Source: Fredinandcohnia onubensis
Lineage (GTDB): Bacteria > Bacillota > Bacilli > Bacillales > Bacillaceae_L
Assembly: GCF_002734285.1 (NCBI RefSeq)
Contig: NZ_NSEA01000003.1
Coordinates: forward strand, 186,001-250,000
Direction of reading: 5' to 3'
DNA: 64,000 bases
Below, one piece after another: positions 30,397 through 40,704 of the stretch. The position numbers were made by a program, and so were the translations under genes. How positions within the stretch are numbered: the stretch's first letter is position 1; every line of letters starts with the position of its first letter. Below the pieces are notes generated by a model. That model made no database searches, was not told the DNA's origin, and saw only the letters and a program-made list of their open reading frames with translations.

Positions 30397-32076
30397 ATGA
30401 GTTGGACAGGTATTGTTTTATTCGTACAGCTATTTTTTGGAGTGATCATTGGGCTTTACTTTTGGAATCTCCTTAAAAACCAGCGAACTCAAAAGGTATC
30501 TATAGATAAAGAGTCTAGAAAAGAAATGGAACAACTCCGTAAAATGAGATCCATTTCCTTAACAGAACCTCTAGCTGAGCGAGTAAGACCAACTAGTTTT
30601 TCAGATATTGTTGGACAAGAGGATGGGATCAAATCATTAAAAGCAGCGCTTTGTGGACCAAATCCTCAGCACGTCATTATTTATGGACCACCTGGAGTAG
30701 GTAAAACTGCGGCAGCACGTCTTGTGATGGAGGAAGCAAAACGCAATGCAAAGTCTCCTTTTAAGCAATCAGCTGTTTTTGTAGAATTAGATGCGACAAC
30801 CGCACGATTTGATGAACGTGGAATAGCAGATCCTTTAATTGGCTCTGTTCATGATCCGATTTATCAAGGAGCAGGTGCGATGGGTCAAGCGGGTATTCCT
30901 CAGCCAAAACCAGGGGCTGTGACACATGCACATGGAGGCGTCTTATTCATCGATGAAATAGGAGAGCTTCATCCTATCCAGATGAATAAAATGTTAAAGG
31001 TTTTAGAGGATCGAAAAGTGTTTCTTGAAAGTGCTTATTATAGTGAAGAAAACACACAAATTCCTACACATATTCATGATATTTTTAAGAATGGATTGCC
31101 AGCTGATTTTCGAATGATTGGTGCTACAACACGTACACCTAATGAAATACCTCCAGCGATTCGTTCGCGTTGCTTAGAGGTATTTTTCCGTGATTTAGAT
31201 CAGGATGAATTAGCGATTGTAACAAGAAAAGCACTGGAGAAAGTAAAAATGCAGGCGACTGAAAAAGGGATTGCTACACTTGCCTCTTATGCTAGAAATG
31301 GACGTGAAGTGGTGAATATGGTTCAAATCGCCGCTGGAATTGCAATTTCAGAGGACCGCGATTTTATTAAGGATGAAGATATAGAGTGGGTCCTTCATTC
31401 AAGTCAGTTAACACCTCGTTATGATAAGAAGATATATCCGAGTGCAAGAGTGGGGCTTGTTAACGGCTTAGCTGTATATGGACCAAATACCGGAGCATTG
31501 TTAGAAATCGAGGTCACCGTTATCCCTGCTAAAGATAAAGGCACGATTAATATAACTGGTATTGTTGAAGAAGAAAGTATTGGGGACCGTGGAAAGTCAG
31601 TTCGAAGAAAAAGTATGGCGAAGGGCTCTATTGAAAACGTCATTACTGTACTACGTTCAATGGGCGTTCCGGCACATGATTACGATATCCATGTTAATTT
31701 CCCTGGGGGGATTCCAATTGATGGACCTTCTGCAGGGATTGCGATGGCCACTGGTATCTTTTCAGCGATTCATAAGTTCCCGGTCGATCATAAAGTTGCC
31801 ATGACAGGCGAAATCAGCATTCATGGGAATGTAAAACCAATCGGTGGAGTCGTACCAAAAATTAAAGCAGCCAAACAAGCTGGAGCTAAAAGGGTCATCA
31901 TTCCTCAGGAAAATATGCAATCAATCTTGAAGGAAATTGAGGGGATTGAAATTATTCCAGTGACCAATTTGGAAGAAGTCTTTGAGATTGCGATTGAAAC
32001 TCCTGAACGGCAAAAGCAATCCAAGCAATCAATCATTCCGGCTTCTACAAACTTTTCAAAAACAGAATCTGTCTAA
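30397..32076 (+). CDS. lonB: ATP-dependent protease LonB
   Basis: Forespore Lon-type protease. The 559-residue protein begins with a single membrane-spanning or membrane-associated segment (about 5-24). A RuvB/AAA-type ATPase module with [11 protein letters not shown] and a VLFIDEIGEL Walker B follows. The C-terminal Ser-Lys protease domain has DGPSAGIAMATG and KPIGGVVPKIKAA. It lacks the large substrate-binding N-domain of LonA. ATG 30397 follows GCAGGAGG. It has its own candidate sigma-F promoter and terminator, and lies between clpX and lonA as in B. subtilis. Confidence 0.95.
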   Translation: MSWTGIVLFVQLFFGVIIGLYFWNLLKNQRTQKVSIDKESRKEMEQLRKMRSISLTEPLAERVRPTSFSDIVGQEDGIKSLKAALCGPNPQHVIIYGPPGVGKTAAARLVMEEAKRNAKSPFKQSAVFVELDATTARFDERGIADPLIGSVHDPIYQGAGAMGQAGIPQPKPGAVTHAHGGVLFIDEIGELHPIQMNKMLKVLEDRKVFLESAYYSEENTQIPTHIHDIFKNGLPADFRMIGATTRTPNEIPPAIRSRCLEVFFRDLDQDELAIVTRKALEKVKMQATEKGIATLASYARNGREVVNMVQIAAGIAISEDRDFIKDEDIEWVLHSSQLTPRYDKKIYPSARVGLVNGLAVYGPNTGALLEIEVTVIPAKDKGTINITGIVEEESIGDRGKSVRRKSMAKGSIENVITVLRSMGVPAHDYDIHVNFPGGIPIDGPSAGIAMATGIFSAIHKFPVDHKVAMTGEISIHGNVKPIGGVVPKIKAAKQAGAKRVIIPQENMQSILKEIEGIEIIPVTNLEEVFEIAIETPERQKQSKQSIIPASTNFSKTESV

Positions 32077-32097
32077 ACGTAAAACAGTTTAAAATAG

Positions 32098-32141
32098 AAA
32101 GACTTCGACATACTATAAAAAGAACGTCGAAGTCTTTTTAT
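32098..32141 (+). terminator. lonB terminator
   Basis: AAAGACTTCGAC (32098-32109) pairs with GTCGAAGTCTTT (32126-32137), with a T-rich tail. Confidence 0.88.
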
Positions 32142-32180
32142 GTTTTTCATCTTTAATCTAAAATGAAAAATCCTCCAAAA

Positions 32181-32209
32181 TAGACACTAGCTATCAAATA
32201 AGATAAAAT
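32181..32209 (+). promoter_or_regulatory. lonA promoter
   Basis: TAGACA (32181-32186), 17 bp and TAAAAT (32204-32209) form a sigma-A promoter 40 bp upstream of lonA. No CtsR heptad repeat was seen. Confidence 0.7.
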
Positions 32210-32248
32210 TTACATTTAAGAACTATATTCAATTTTGAGGTGTATGCA

Positions 32249-34573
32249 ATGACAAGAAAAAAAGAAATCATTGTTCCTCTTTTACCACTTCGCGGATTGC
32301 TTGTCTATCCAACTATGGTTTTGCACCTAGATGTTGGCCGTGAAAAATCAGTGCAAGCATTGGAAAAAGCAATGGTAGAAGACCATATCATTTTTTTAAC
32401 AACCCAAAAAGATGTGGCTATTGACGATCCTACAGAGGATGATATCTATAACATAGGAACATTAACGCAAGTAAAGCAAATGCTTAAATTACCAAATGGC
32501 ACAATACGTGTATTGGTTGAAGGACTTCATCGCGCGGAAATAAAAGAAATCTATGACAACGATACTTATTATTCGGTTAAAGTAAAAACCTTTGAGGAAG
32601 ACGAAACAAAGGATGTTGAATCTGAAGCACTCATGCGAATGATGCTTGAGTATTTCGAACAGTACATAAAGCTTTCTAAAAAGATATCGACTGAAACATA
32701 TACATCTGTTACAGATATTGAGGAACCAGGTCGAATGGCAGATATCATTGCCTCCCATATCCCTCTCAAACTAAAAGAAAAACAAGAAATTCTTGAAACG
32801 ATTGATGTTCGTTCCAGAATGAACAAGGTCATAACCATCATCAATAATGAAAAAGAAGTCTTAAGCCTTGAAAAGAAAATTGGTCAACGTGTTAAGCGTT
32901 CCATGGAAAGAACTCAGAAGGAATATTATCTTCGTGAACAAATGAAAGCCATTCAAAAAGAATTAGGCGATAAAGAGGGAAAAACAGGTGAGGTAACTAC
33001 ACTCAAGGATAAGATTGAAGCAGCAGGTATGCCTGACCATTTCAAGAAAGTCGCCTTGAAAGAACTTGACCGTTACGAGAAAATCCCACAAACGTCCGCA
33101 GAAAGTGCTGTGATCCGGAACTATATTGAATGGCTGTTGTCGTTGCCGTGGACAAATGCAACGGAAGATCGACTGGATATTCACCATGCAGAGGAAATCC
33201 TTGAAAAAGACCATTTTGGGCTCGATAAGGTAAAAGAAAGAGTACTTGAATATTTAGCTGTTCAACAATTAACAAACTCTTTAAAAGGGCCGATTCTATG
33301 TTTAGCAGGACCTCCAGGAGTTGGTAAAACATCGTTAGCAAAATCAGTGGCAAAATCACTTGGTAGAAATTTTGTGCGAATTTCACTTGGTGGTGTTCGT
33401 GATGAATCTGAAATCAGGGGGCACCGTAGAACATATGTAGGTGCAATGCCAGGACGTATTATCCAAGGAATGAAAAAGGCAGGCACAATCAATCCAGTCT
33501 TTTTATTAGATGAAATTGATAAAATGTCCAATGATTTTAGAGGTGATCCTTCTGCAGCAATGCTTGAAGTATTGGATCCTGAACAGAACTTTAACTTCAG
33601 TGATCATTTTATTGAAGAGCCTTATGATTTATCGAAGGTCATGTTCATTGCTACTGCTAATAACTTAGCAACCATTCCAGGACCACTTCGTGACCGAATG
33701 GAGATTATCACAATCGCTGGTTATACAGAGCTTGAAAAAGTTCATATCGCGAAAGATCATTTATTGCCAAAACAACTTGAAGAGCATGGTTTAACAAAGG
33801 GTAAATTGCAAATAAGAGAAGATGCTCTTTTAAATATTATTCGTCATTATACAAGAGAAGCGGGAGTCCGTAGTCTTGAGCGTCAAATAGCGAAAATTTG
33901 TCGTAAGGTGGCTAAGATTATCGTTTCTGGTGAAAAGAAACGCGTTGTCATTACCGATAAAAATGTAGTTGAATTCTTAGGGAAGCCGATATTCCGTTAT
34001 GGCCAAGCAGAACTCGAAGACCAGGTTGGAGTTGCTACTGGACTTGCGTATACAGCTTTTGGCGGAGACACCCTTTCAATCGAAGTTTCGCTAGCACCTG
34101 GTAAAGGAAAGCTTGTCCTCACTGGTAAGCTAGGAGATGTAATGAAGGAGTCTGCTCAAGCTGCTTTTAGTTATATTCGATCAAAAGCACAAGAATTAAA
34201 AATCGATCCGGATTTTAATGAAAAAAATGACATCCATATTCACGTTCCAGAAGGTGCCGTTCCAAAGGATGGTCCTTCAGCTGGGATTACAATCGCGACG
34301 GCACTTATTTCTGCTTTAACTGGCAGAGCTGTTCGCAAGGAAGTTGGGATGACTGGTGAAATTACCTTAAGAGGCCGTGTTCTCCCAATAGGTGGTTTAA
34401 AAGAAAAATCATTAAGTGCCCATCGTGCCGGTTTAACGAAGATTTTATTTCCAAAGGAAAATGAAAAGGACCTAGAGGACATCCCTGACAGTGTTAGAGA
34501 AGATGTCGAATTTATTCCGGTTTCACATTTAGATGAAGTATTAAAACATGCGTTATTAGAGGAGAAAAAATGA
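32249..34573 (+). CDS. lonA: ATP-dependent protease LonA
   Basis: Cytoplasmic AAA+ serine protease that removes misfolded and short-lived regulatory proteins. The 774-residue length equals B. subtilis LonA. An N-terminal LAN substrate-binding domain (about 8-200) is followed by Walker [14 protein letters not shown] near 352 and FLLDEIDKM. The C-terminal protease domain has catalytic Ser677 in KDGPSAG and Lys720 in GGLKEK. ATG 32249 follows GAGGTG; the in-frame GTG at 32240 is part of that site. It overlaps ysxC by four bases. Confidence 0.97.
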   Translation: MTRKKEIIVPLLPLRGLLVYPTMVLHLDVGREKSVQALEKAMVEDHIIFLTTQKDVAIDDPTEDDIYNIGTLTQVKQMLKLPNGTIRVLVEGLHRAEIKEIYDNDTYYSVKVKTFEEDETKDVESEALMRMMLEYFEQYIKLSKKISTETYTSVTDIEEPGRMADIIASHIPLKLKEKQEILETIDVRSRMNKVITIINNEKEVLSLEKKIGQRVKRSMERTQKEYYLREQMKAIQKELGDKEGKTGEVTTLKDKIEAAGMPDHFKKVALKELDRYEKIPQTSAESAVIRNYIEWLLSLPWTNATEDRLDIHHAEEILEKDHFGLDKVKERVLEYLAVQQLTNSLKGPILCLAGPPGVGKTSLAKSVAKSLGRNFVRISLGGVRDESEIRGHRRTYVGAMPGRIIQGMKKAGTINPVFLLDEIDKMSNDFRGDPSAAMLEVLDPEQNFNFSDHFIEEPYDLSKVMFIATANNLATIPGPLRDRMEIITIAGYTELEKVHIAKDHLLPKQLEEHGLTKGKLQIREDALLNIIRHYTREAGVRSLERQIAKICRKVAKIIVSGEKKRVVITDKNVVEFLGKPIFRYGQAELEDQVGVATGLAYTAFGGDTLSIEVSLAPGKGKLVLTGKLGDVMKESAQAAFSYIRSKAQELKIDPDFNEKNDIHIHVPEGAVPKDGPSAGITIATALISALTGRAVRKEVGMTGEITLRGRVLPIGGLKEKSLSAHRAGLTKILFPKENEKDLEDIPDSVREDVEFIPVSHLDEVLKHALLEEKK

Positions 34574-35166
34574 AAGTTACAAGTGCAGAAATCGTTATAA
34601 GTGCTGTAAAGCCGGAACAATACCCAGAAGCAGATCTACCTGAATTTGCGCTGGCCGGACGTTCGAATGTTGGAAAATCTTCGTTTATTAATAAAATGAT
34701 TAATCGTAAAGCTTTGGCACGTACATCATCAAAGCCTGGAAAGACGCAAACCTTAAATTTTTACCTGATTAATGAATTATTACACTTTGTGGATGTTCCA
34801 GGATACGGGTATGCAAAGGTTTCAAAAACAGAAAGAGCGGCATGGGGGAAAATGATTGAGAAGTATTTAACAACACGTGAACAGCTTAAAGCAGTTGTTT
34901 TGATTGTTGATTTACGTCACCCTCCAACCAACGATGATGTGCTAATGTATGACTTTGCGAAGCATTACGAATTACCTGTTGTCGTCATTGCAACAAAGGC
35001 AGATAAAATTCCAAAAGGAAAATGGGATAAACATCTAAAGGTCGTTCGTGAAACATTAGAACTTGAGCCTGGTGACCATATCATCAAGTTCTCATCAGAA
35101 ACAGGTTTAGGAAAAGAACAGGCCTGGGCCGTCCTACAATCATATATGAAAGATGAAAACAGCTAA
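34570..35166 (+). CDS. ysxC: Ribosome biogenesis GTPase YsxC/EngB
   Basis: Essential-type GTPase that assists assembly of the large ribosomal subunit. The 198-residue protein has G1 GRSNVGKSS, the G2 Thr in [14 protein letters not shown]3 DVPGYG and G4 ATKADK. ATG 34570 lies inside the lonA end (ATGA overlap), so translation is coupled and the two genes share a promoter. Same pairing as in B. subtilis. A terminator overlaps its final codons. Confidence 0.96.
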   Translation: MKVTSAEIVISAVKPEQYPEADLPEFALAGRSNVGKSSFINKMINRKALARTSSKPGKTQTLNFYLINELLHFVDVPGYGYAKVSKTERAAWGKMIEKYLTTREQLKAVVLIVDLRHPPTNDDVLMYDFAKHYELPVVVIATKADKIPKGKWDKHLKVVRETLELEPGDHIIKFSSETGLGKEQAWAVLQSYMKDENS

Positions 35167-35190
35167 AGCATATGCTTAGCTGTTTTTTTT
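35158..35190 (+). terminator. lonA-ysxC terminator
   Basis: AACAGCTAA (35158-35166) pairs with TTAGCTGTT (35176-35184), with the inner self-complementary GCATATGC extending the stem, then a T run. The stem begins inside the ysxC stop. Confidence 0.92.
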
Positions 35191-35368
35191 GAGTTAAAAC
35201 CAAGCTTGGCGAAACGAAGGAAATTATGAAGAAATGGGGAGATATAAAGGCGATTTTACCGATTCGGTTATAAGCAAGGGATTGGCCTAATAAGATAGAA
35301 GAAATGTTAGGTACTCTTTACTAGGCGAATTTTGTAGCTATTATAGTGAAAAAAAGGGGGAAACAAAA

Positions 35369-36151
35369 GTGAAAAGGAGACTCGTTTCTTTTTTAGTTCT
35401 GATTTTGACTGTTGGTGTGTTGAGTGCTTGTGGAAGTGAAAAGTCATCTTCAACTGGGATGAAATTAGTTGAGGACGGAAAATTTACGTTTGCTTCATCT
35501 GGAGAATACAATCCTTTTAGTGTAACAGATGGAGAGGGTGTTATGACTGGCTTCGATATTGAAGTAGCAGAAGCGATTGCAAAAGAGTTAGGTTTAGAAC
35601 CAGATCAAAAAAGGTTTAAATTTAACAGTATTGTAGAGGGTGTGAAAACAGGACGTTTTGATGCTGCTGTTGCAAGTCACACGATTACAGATGAACGTGC
35701 AGAGCATGTTAATTTTTCAACACCTTATTACTATTCAGGACCTCAGATCTTCGTAAGACCTGATAGTGATGTAGTAAGCCTAGATGATCTAAAAGGCTTG
35801 GAAATTGCTGTTTCAAAAGGTTCCACTTATGCAAAAACAGCTCAAGAAGTAACTGACAACGTCGTTCAATACGACAGTGATGTTACAGCATTGGAAGCTT
35901 TAGCAATCGGAAAGCATGATGCGGTTATTACTGACTTTTTAACAGGAAAAGAAGCAATTGGGAACGGTATCGAAATTGAAGGAAAAGATATTCTCGGTTT
36001 AAGTGAGCAGGCCGTAGCAGTGGCGAAGGACAATGAAGAGCTATTGAAAAAAATAAATGAAGCACTTGATAAATTAAGAGAAGACGGAACCCTAAAGAAG
36101 ATTAGTGAAAAATACTTTAAAGAAGATATCACAACGAATCTAGAAGAATAG
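35369..36151 (+). CDS. Amino acid ABC transporter substrate-binding lipoprotein
   Basis: Extracytoplasmic receptor of a polar amino acid importer (family 3 solute-binding protein). The 260-residue protein has a signal peptide with lipobox LSAC (C21). The SBP_bac_3 fold includes FTFASSGEYNPFSV, GFDIEVAEAIAKELGL, GRFDAAVASHTITDERA and the GSTYAKTAQEV hinge. GTG 35369 follows AAAGGGGG. The specific amino acid cannot be told from sequence alone. The importer interrupts the ysxC-ysxD order of B. subtilis. An attenuator-like hairpin follows. Confidence 0.92.
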   Translation: MKRRLVSFLVLILTVGVLSACGSEKSSSTGMKLVEDGKFTFASSGEYNPFSVTDGEGVMTGFDIEVAEAIAKELGLEPDQKRFKFNSIVEGVKTGRFDAAVASHTITDERAEHVNFSTPYYYSGPQIFVRPDSDVVSLDDLKGLEIAVSKGSTYAKTAQEVTDNVVQYDSDVTALEALAIGKHDAVITDFLTGKEAIGNGIEIEGKDILGLSEQAVAVAKDNEELLKKINEALDKLREDGTLKKISEKYFKEDITTNLEE

Positions 36152-36161
36152 GTGTCATCTT

Positions 36162-36201
36162 AGAAACGAATGTGACTTTCTTACGCATTCGTTTCTTTTT
36201 C
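36162..36201 (+). terminator. Intra-operon attenuator after the binding protein
   Basis: AGAAACGAATG (36162-36172) pairs with CATTCGTTTCT (36186-36196), followed by TTTTCT. Placement between receptor and permease genes suggests partial termination that gives more receptor than membrane parts. Confidence 0.75.
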
Positions 36202-36235
36202 TAATAAGTACTTTTGAATAAGGAGTTGAAGGTAA

Positions 36236-36898
36236 TTGCCTGAATTTAGTCATATCATAGAACAGTTGATTGATTCGTATCCTGTGTTTTTAAAAGGGAT
36301 GCTTCTTACATTACAAGTAACAATTGTAGCTATTTTCATCGCTGTATTTATTGGTTTGCTTTTTGCATTTTTAAAAATTTCAGGGAAAACCATCCTCGTC
36401 AAGATTGCAGATTTGTATATTTATTTGGTAAGAGGAACCCCTTTAATCGTTCAGATCTTTGTCTTTTATTTTGGTTTATCTGCTTTAGATATATCGATGT
36501 TTTGGTCCGTAACGCTAGGTTTGGCATTCCATAATGGAGCCTATATTGCAGAAATTTTTAGAGGAGCCATTCAATCCATTGATAATGGTCAAATGGAAGC
36601 GGGACAATCATTAGGAATGAGCAGAATTTTGACGATGCGAAGAATTATCCTTCCTCAAGCGTTCCGAAGAGCAATACCACCCCTTGGAAATCAGTTTATT
36701 ATTGGATTGAAGGACTCTTCACTAGCCGCATTTATTGGTTTAAACGAACTCTTTAATGTATCAACAACATTGGGCTCTAACAATTTTGATTATATGACAT
36801 ATTTACTTATCGTTGCGATTTATTATTTAATTCTTGTCTTGATATTTACTATTTTAGTTGGCATGCTCGAGAAAAAATTGGCCGCAAGCGATAAATAA
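36236..36898 (+). CDS. Amino acid ABC transporter permease
   Basis: Membrane subunit of the polar amino acid importer (HisM/GlnP type). The 220-residue protein has about five membrane segments. The His/Glu/Gln permease signature YIYLVRGTPLIVQIF is near 65, and the EAA loop reads EAGQSLGMSRILTMRRIILPQA (the last part shown only in brief as LPQAFRRAIPPLGNQF). TTG 36236 is the start, with AAGGAG upstream. It is followed 16 bp later by the ATPase gene. Confidence 0.92.
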   Translation: MPEFSHIIEQLIDSYPVFLKGMLLTLQVTIVAIFIAVFIGLLFAFLKISGKTILVKIADLYIYLVRGTPLIVQIFVFYFGLSALDISMFWSVTLGLAFHNGAYIAEIFRGAIQSIDNGQMEAGQSLGMSRILTMRRIILPQAFRRAIPPLGNQFIIGLKDSSLAAFIGLNELFNVSTTLGSNNFDYMTYLLIVAIYYLILVLIFTILVGMLEKKLAASDK

Positions 36899-36914
36899 GG
36901 GAAGGTGAAATGAG

Positions 36915-37652
36915 TTGCAAAAGAAGGATATGATAAAAGTTGTCGACTTAAATAAATCATTTGGAGATTTACATGTGTTAAAAAATATTAACATGAACGT
37001 GCAAGAAAGTGAGGTTGTTTGTTTAATTGGAGCAAGTGGATCTGGCAAAAGTACATTGCTACGTTGTTTGAATTTTTTAGAAATAAAAGAGAGTGGAGAA
37101 ATCATCATAAATGATGAAAAAATAGAGTCTACTAGCCATAACCTAAATGAAATACGTCAAAGAGTTGGTATGGTTTTTCAACATTTTAATCTATTTCCCC
37201 ATATGACAGTTCTTCAGAATGTGATACAAGCGCCCACACAGGTTAAAAAAATGCCAAAACAAGAGGCCATTGAGCAGGCAAAGGAGCTTCTTGCAAAAGT
37301 AGGATTGGCGGATAAAATGAATGTGTATCCGTCAAAATTGTCAGGTGGACAAAAGCAGCGTGTTGCAATTGCTCGAGCATTAGCAATGAAACCAGAGATT
37401 ATGTTATTCGATGAACCAACATCTGCCCTTGACCCGGAATTAGTCGGAGAGGTCCTAAATACAATGAAACAATTAGCACATGAAGGAATGACAATGGTTG
37501 TAGTTACACATGAAATGGGATTTGCTAGAGAGGTTGCTGATCGAGTTATCTATATGCATGATGGAAAAATTGTTGAAGTCGGAAAGCCTAAGGATATATT
37601 TGAAAAACCGAAAGAACAACGAACGAAGGACTTTCTGAACTCTATTCTTTAA
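36915..37652 (+). CDS. Amino acid ABC transporter ATP-binding protein
   Basis: GlnQ/HisP-type ATPase powering the importer. The 245-residue protein has Walker [11 protein letters not shown]-loop in [13 protein letters not shown], the ABC signature LSGGQKQR, Walker [14 protein letters not shown] and the H-loop [12 protein letters not shown] 36915 follows GGGAAGGTG; ATG 36930 is an alternative start that would remove five residues. Closes the operon before a terminator. Confidence 0.94.
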   Translation: MQKKDMIKVVDLNKSFGDLHVLKNINMNVQESEVVCLIGASGSGKSTLLRCLNFLEIKESGEIIINDEKIESTSHNLNEIRQRVGMVFQHFNLFPHMTVLQNVIQAPTQVKKMPKQEAIEQAKELLAKVGLADKMNVYPSKLSGGQKQRVAIARALAMKPEIMLFDEPTSALDPELVGEVLNTMKQLAHEGMTMVVVTHEMGFAREVADRVIYMHDGKIVEVGKPKDIFEKPKEQRTKDFLNSIL

Positions 37653-37666
37653 CGAGAAAGCTACGT

Positions 37667-37700
37667 ATCTCAAAGACAAACTTTGAGATGCTATTTTTTT
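37667..37700 (+). terminator. ABC importer operon terminator
   Basis: ATCTCAAAG (37667-37675) pairs with CTTTGAGAT (37681-37689), then a T-rich run to 37700. Confidence 0.88.
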
Positions 37701-37704
37701 TCAT

Positions 37705-37735
37705 AAAAAACCCACGAGAAAAGGTTCTTCGTGGG
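37705..37735 (-). terminator. ysxD terminator (reverse strand)
   Basis: CCCACGA (37711-37717) and TCGTGGG (37729-37735) form a stem; on the reverse strand it is followed by six T residues (37710-37705). It ends the reverse-strand ysxD gene. Confidence 0.85.
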
Positions 37736-37756
37736 CAATTTGCGTTTTGGTATAAT

Positions 37757-38242
37757 TTACTTTTTCTTAATGAATAATAAATAAAAGCCGATTCCAATCA
37801 CAAGGAGGGGCCAATAGTTCAAAATAAATGAAAAGCCACCTTCAAAAAAGCTTAACCAGCCCATAAATCGGCTATAGTTTAGAAACAATAATGAAACAAA
37901 TAATAGAACAATACTAGGGATTAATCCATTTTTCGTTTTAAAATATGTAAATAGCATTCCGAGTCCAACAATAAGAAGCAAGGTACCCGGCTGTTTTGGC
38001 CAAAAGCTGAGTTGGTTGAGACTGTGAAAATGAAATCCAAATCCAACCAGAATTACTCCAGGTAAGATACTGCCTGGATTGTTTTCAACATAAGCTTGTA
38101 CGAGAAAGGCAATCCCGACAATGATGATGAGTGTTTGCCAAGAATAGAAGTTAGTAAATACTGGTATACCCAGTTGTTGCAGTAAGAGATAGCAACCAAT
38201 CCCTAAAAGGATGATGCCAGAAAAGATATTATTTTTTTTCAT
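37757..38242 (-). CDS. ysxD: LiaI/LiaF-like integral membrane protein
   Basis: Small membrane protein of unknown function, 161 residues with about five or six hydrophobic segments and short loops. It starts MKKNNIFSGIILLGIGCYLL and ends with KKK. The pattern of repeated glycine-rich membrane pairs resembles the LiaI/LiaF transmembrane module used in envelope-stress proteins. ATG 38242 follows GGGGGATC; an in-frame upstream start at 38275 has no ribosome site. The symbol rests on its place before hemA as in B. subtilis and is moderately sure. Confidence 0.75.
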   Translation of the reverse strand: MKKNNIFSGIILLGIGCYLLLQQLGIPVFTNFYSWQTLIIIVGIAFLVQAYVENNPGSILPGVILVGFGFHFHSLNQLSFWPKQPGTLLLIVGLGMLFTYFKTKNGLIPSIVLLFVSLLFLNYSRFMGWLSFFEGGFSFILNYWPLLVIGIGFYLLFIKKK

Positions 38243-38333
38243 ATGATCCCCCGTGCTATTAACTTGATTTGACACTATTTTTTTGTTAATGTAACGATTG
38301 AAGTCAAGATGATTAAACCATATATAAATGCCT

Positions 38334-38348
38334 TTATAATTATTATTT
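38334..38348 (+). promoter_or_regulatory. PerR-like box upstream of hemA
   Basis: TTATAATTATTATTT matches 13 of 15 bases of the PerR consensus TTATAATNATTATAA, and an overlapping, poorer copy ends with ATTATAA at 38355. It is about 75 bp upstream of the hemA -10. PerR control of hemA by peroxide and metal is known in B. subtilis; here it is inferred. The surroundings are AT-rich, so a chance match is possible. Confidence 0.45.
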
Positions 38349-38420
38349 ATTATAAATTTATCTTAGCATAGGTTGTCAAAAACTGTTCACACATTTTTCG
38401 ACAATCCGTCACATCATACA

Positions 38421-38429
38421 TGGTATAAT
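38421..38429 (+). promoter_or_regulatory. hemA extended -10 promoter
   Basis: TGGTATAAT (38421-38429) is an extended -10 with a perfect TATAAT and a weak -35, about 58 bp before the hemA ATG. Confidence 0.65.
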
Positions 38430-38486
38430 AGTAGTAGTTTTTTGGACGAATAGGTTCAATTATTTAAAAGGTTGGGGTGAGATATT

Positions 38487-39839
38487 ATGCATACACTAAT
38501 GGTCGGACTTAATTATAGAACAGCCCCTGTTGAAATACGTGAAAAATTAACTTTTGATCCGGATAGCATTGCACAAGCTATGAAGGAATTGAAAGGGAAA
38601 AAAAGTATTCTTGAAAATATTATAGTTTCAACTTGTAATCGTACAGAAATATATGCTGTTGTCGACCAATTGCATACAGGACGCTACTATATTAAAGATT
38701 TTCTTTCACAATGGTTTGGTATCGACAAAGAGGAATTTACGCCATATTTAAGTATCTTTGAAGATGAGGGTGCAGTTGAACACTTATTTCATGTTACTTG
38801 TGGATTAAATTCAATGGTTGTTGGTGAAACACAAATACTTGGACAAGTACGTTCAAGCTTTTTATCAGCACAGGAAAAAGGAACATCAGGAACTGTTTTC
38901 AATCATTTATTTAAACAGTCCATTACATTAGCTAAACGCGCACATTCGGAAACTGAGATCGGCTCAAACGCTGTCTCTGTAAGTTATGCTGCTGTAGAGC
39001 TAGCTAAAAAGATCTTTGGGGACCTTACGAATAAAAATGTTCTTATCTTAGGTGCCGGAAAAATGGGTGAATTAGCTGTACAAAACCTACACGGTTCAGG
39101 CGTGGGTAAAGTAACAGTTATGAATAGAACTTTCGAGAAAGCACAAAACCTAGCCGAGAAATTTCAAGGTGAAGCCAAAACGATAGAGGAACTTCAATGT
39201 GCCTTAGTTGAAGCTGATATCATGATTAGTTCAACTGGAGCTAAAGGTTATGTGATTACACAAGAGATGATGCAGGATGTCGAGCGCATGAGAAAGGGTC
39301 GTCCTTTATTTATGGTCGATATTGCTGTACCAAGGGATTTAGACCCAGGACTAGCAGATTTAGAAAGTGTCTTTTTATATGACATCGATGATTTAGAAGG
39401 AATCGTAGAAGCTAATCTTCAGGAGCGTAAAGTAGCGGCTGAAGAAATAGAGCTTATGATTGAATCAGAGATCGTTGAATTCAAGAATTGGTTAAATACT
39501 TTAGGTGTAGTTCCAGTGATATCAGCTCTTCGCAATAAGGCATTAGCCATTCAAGCTGAAACAATGGAAAGTATTGAACGCAAGATGCCCAATCTTACTG
39601 ACCGTGAGAGAAAAGTATTAAATAAGCACACGAAGAGTATCATTAATCAGCTATTAAAAGACCCTATACTACAAGCAAAGGAACTTGCTGCAAAACCAAA
39701 TGCAGAGGAATCACTTTCATTATTTATGAAAATCTTCGATATTGAGGAAGCGGTTGTTTCTGAGCAAGGGACACAGATGGCTAAGAGTAATTTGAACAAG
39801 GTAGCATCAAATAGACAGCAGCCTTCTCTACAGTCATAA
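38487..39839 (+). CDS. hemA: Glutamyl-tRNA reductase
   Basis: Reduces glutamyl-tRNA to glutamate-1-semialdehyde, the regulated first step of heme synthesis. The 450-residue protein begins [16 protein letters not shown]. Catalytic Cys50 lies in STCNRTE. An NADPH-binding [10 protein letters not shown] domain lies near 185-200, and a C-terminal dimerisation helix follows. ATG 38487 follows GGTTGGGGTGAG. It heads the operon hemA-X-C-D-B-L, the same order as B. subtilis, making the precursors of uroporphyrinogen III. Confidence 0.97.
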   Translation: MHTLMVGLNYRTAPVEIREKLTFDPDSIAQAMKELKGKKSILENIIVSTCNRTEIYAVVDQLHTGRYYIKDFLSQWFGIDKEEFTPYLSIFEDEGAVEHLFHVTCGLNSMVVGETQILGQVRSSFLSAQEKGTSGTVFNHLFKQSITLAKRAHSETEIGSNAVSVSYAAVELAKKIFGDLTNKNVLILGAGKMGELAVQNLHGSGVGKVTVMNRTFEKAQNLAEKFQGEAKTIEELQCALVEADIMISSTGAKGYVITQEMMQDVERMRKGRPLFMVDIAVPRDLDPGLADLESVFLYDIDDLEGIVEANLQERKVAAEEIELMIESEIVEFKNWLNTLGVVPVISALRNKALAIQAETMESIERKMPNLTDRERKVLNKHTKSIINQLLKDPILQAKELAAKPNAEESLSLFMKIFDIEEAVVSEQGTQMAKSNLNKVASNRQQPSLQS

Positions 39840-39855
39840 TGAGGAGAAAATCGAT

Positions 39856-40689
39856 ATGGTAGAGATGAATGTAATGAGATTACATGAGTTCACAGTAATT
39901 CTCTATGCCTTGAGTGTCCTACTTTATTTTATAGACTTTCTTCATAATAACCGGAGGGTGAATAAGTTTGCCTTCTGGTTACTTTCATTTGTATGGGTAA
40001 TTCAATCGATTTTTCTATTAACGAAAGTGCTAAATACAGGTAGATTACCGATTTTATCCATGGTAGAGGGGCTCTATTTTTATGCCTGGGTGCTGATCAC
40101 CCTCTCTTTAATTTTAAACAAATTTTTGAGAGTGGATTTCATTGTTTTTTTTACAAATTTATTAGGTTTTTTCATAATGGCGTTACACACATTTGCTCCA
40201 GGTCAGCACGGTTCAAGTGCAGTGGAAGGCCAGCTTATTTCCGAATTACTTATGATTCATATTTCAATGGCGATTCTTTCATATGGAGCTTTTTCGTTAT
40301 CGTTTGTTTTTTCGATTCTATATTTGATTCAATATAATTTATTAAAACAGAAAAAATGGGGAAAGCGACTCCTTCGGTTAGATGATTTATCAAAACTAGA
40401 CCATATGTCCTATGTATTGAATCTCATTGGAGTGCCTATGCTTTTACTATCACTCATTTTAGGTTTACTATGGGCCTATATTAAGGTTGATAATTTTTAT
40501 TTTTACGATGCAAAGGTAATAGGATCGTTTTTTGTTCTAGTTATCTATGCATGGTACTTATATAAAAGAGTTGTACAAAAGCTTCAAGGAAAAGCAATCG
40601 CCAATTGGAATATTGGAGCATTTTTACTTTTACTTGTTAATTTCTTTTTATTTGGAAGTTTATCTAGTTTTCACTTTTGGTATACATAG
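39856..40689 (+). CDS. hemX: HemX, CcsA-like membrane protein
   Basis: Integral membrane protein of the cytochrome c assembly/HemX family; in B. subtilis HemX lowers the cellular level of HemA. The 277-residue protein has about eight hydrophobic segments. It contains MVEGLYFYAWV and HISMAILSYGAFSLSFVFSIL (cited in part), resembling the tryptophan-rich and His-containing region of CcsA-type proteins. ATG 39856 follows GAGGAG 17 bases after the hemA stop. Second gene of the heme operon. Confidence 0.93.
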   Translation: MVEMNVMRLHEFTVILYALSVLLYFIDFLHNNRRVNKFAFWLLSFVWVIQSIFLLTKVLNTGRLPILSMVEGLYFYAWVLITLSLILNKFLRVDFIVFFTNLLGFFIMALHTFAPGQHGSSAVEGQLISELLMIHISMAILSYGAFSLSFVFSILYLIQYNLLKQKKWGKRLLRLDDLSKLDHMSYVLNLIGVPMLLLSLILGLLWAYIKVDNFYFYDAKVIGSFFVLVIYAWYLYKRVVQKLQGKAIANWNIGAFLLLLVNFFLFGSLSSFHFWYT

Positions 40690-40704
40690 ACAGGAGGTAC
40701 ATTC

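Noticed and set aside
35226-35273. Short peptide frame MKKWGDIK... before the ABC importer
   Set aside because: Fifteen codons only, no ribosome site, and no known leader-peptide pattern.
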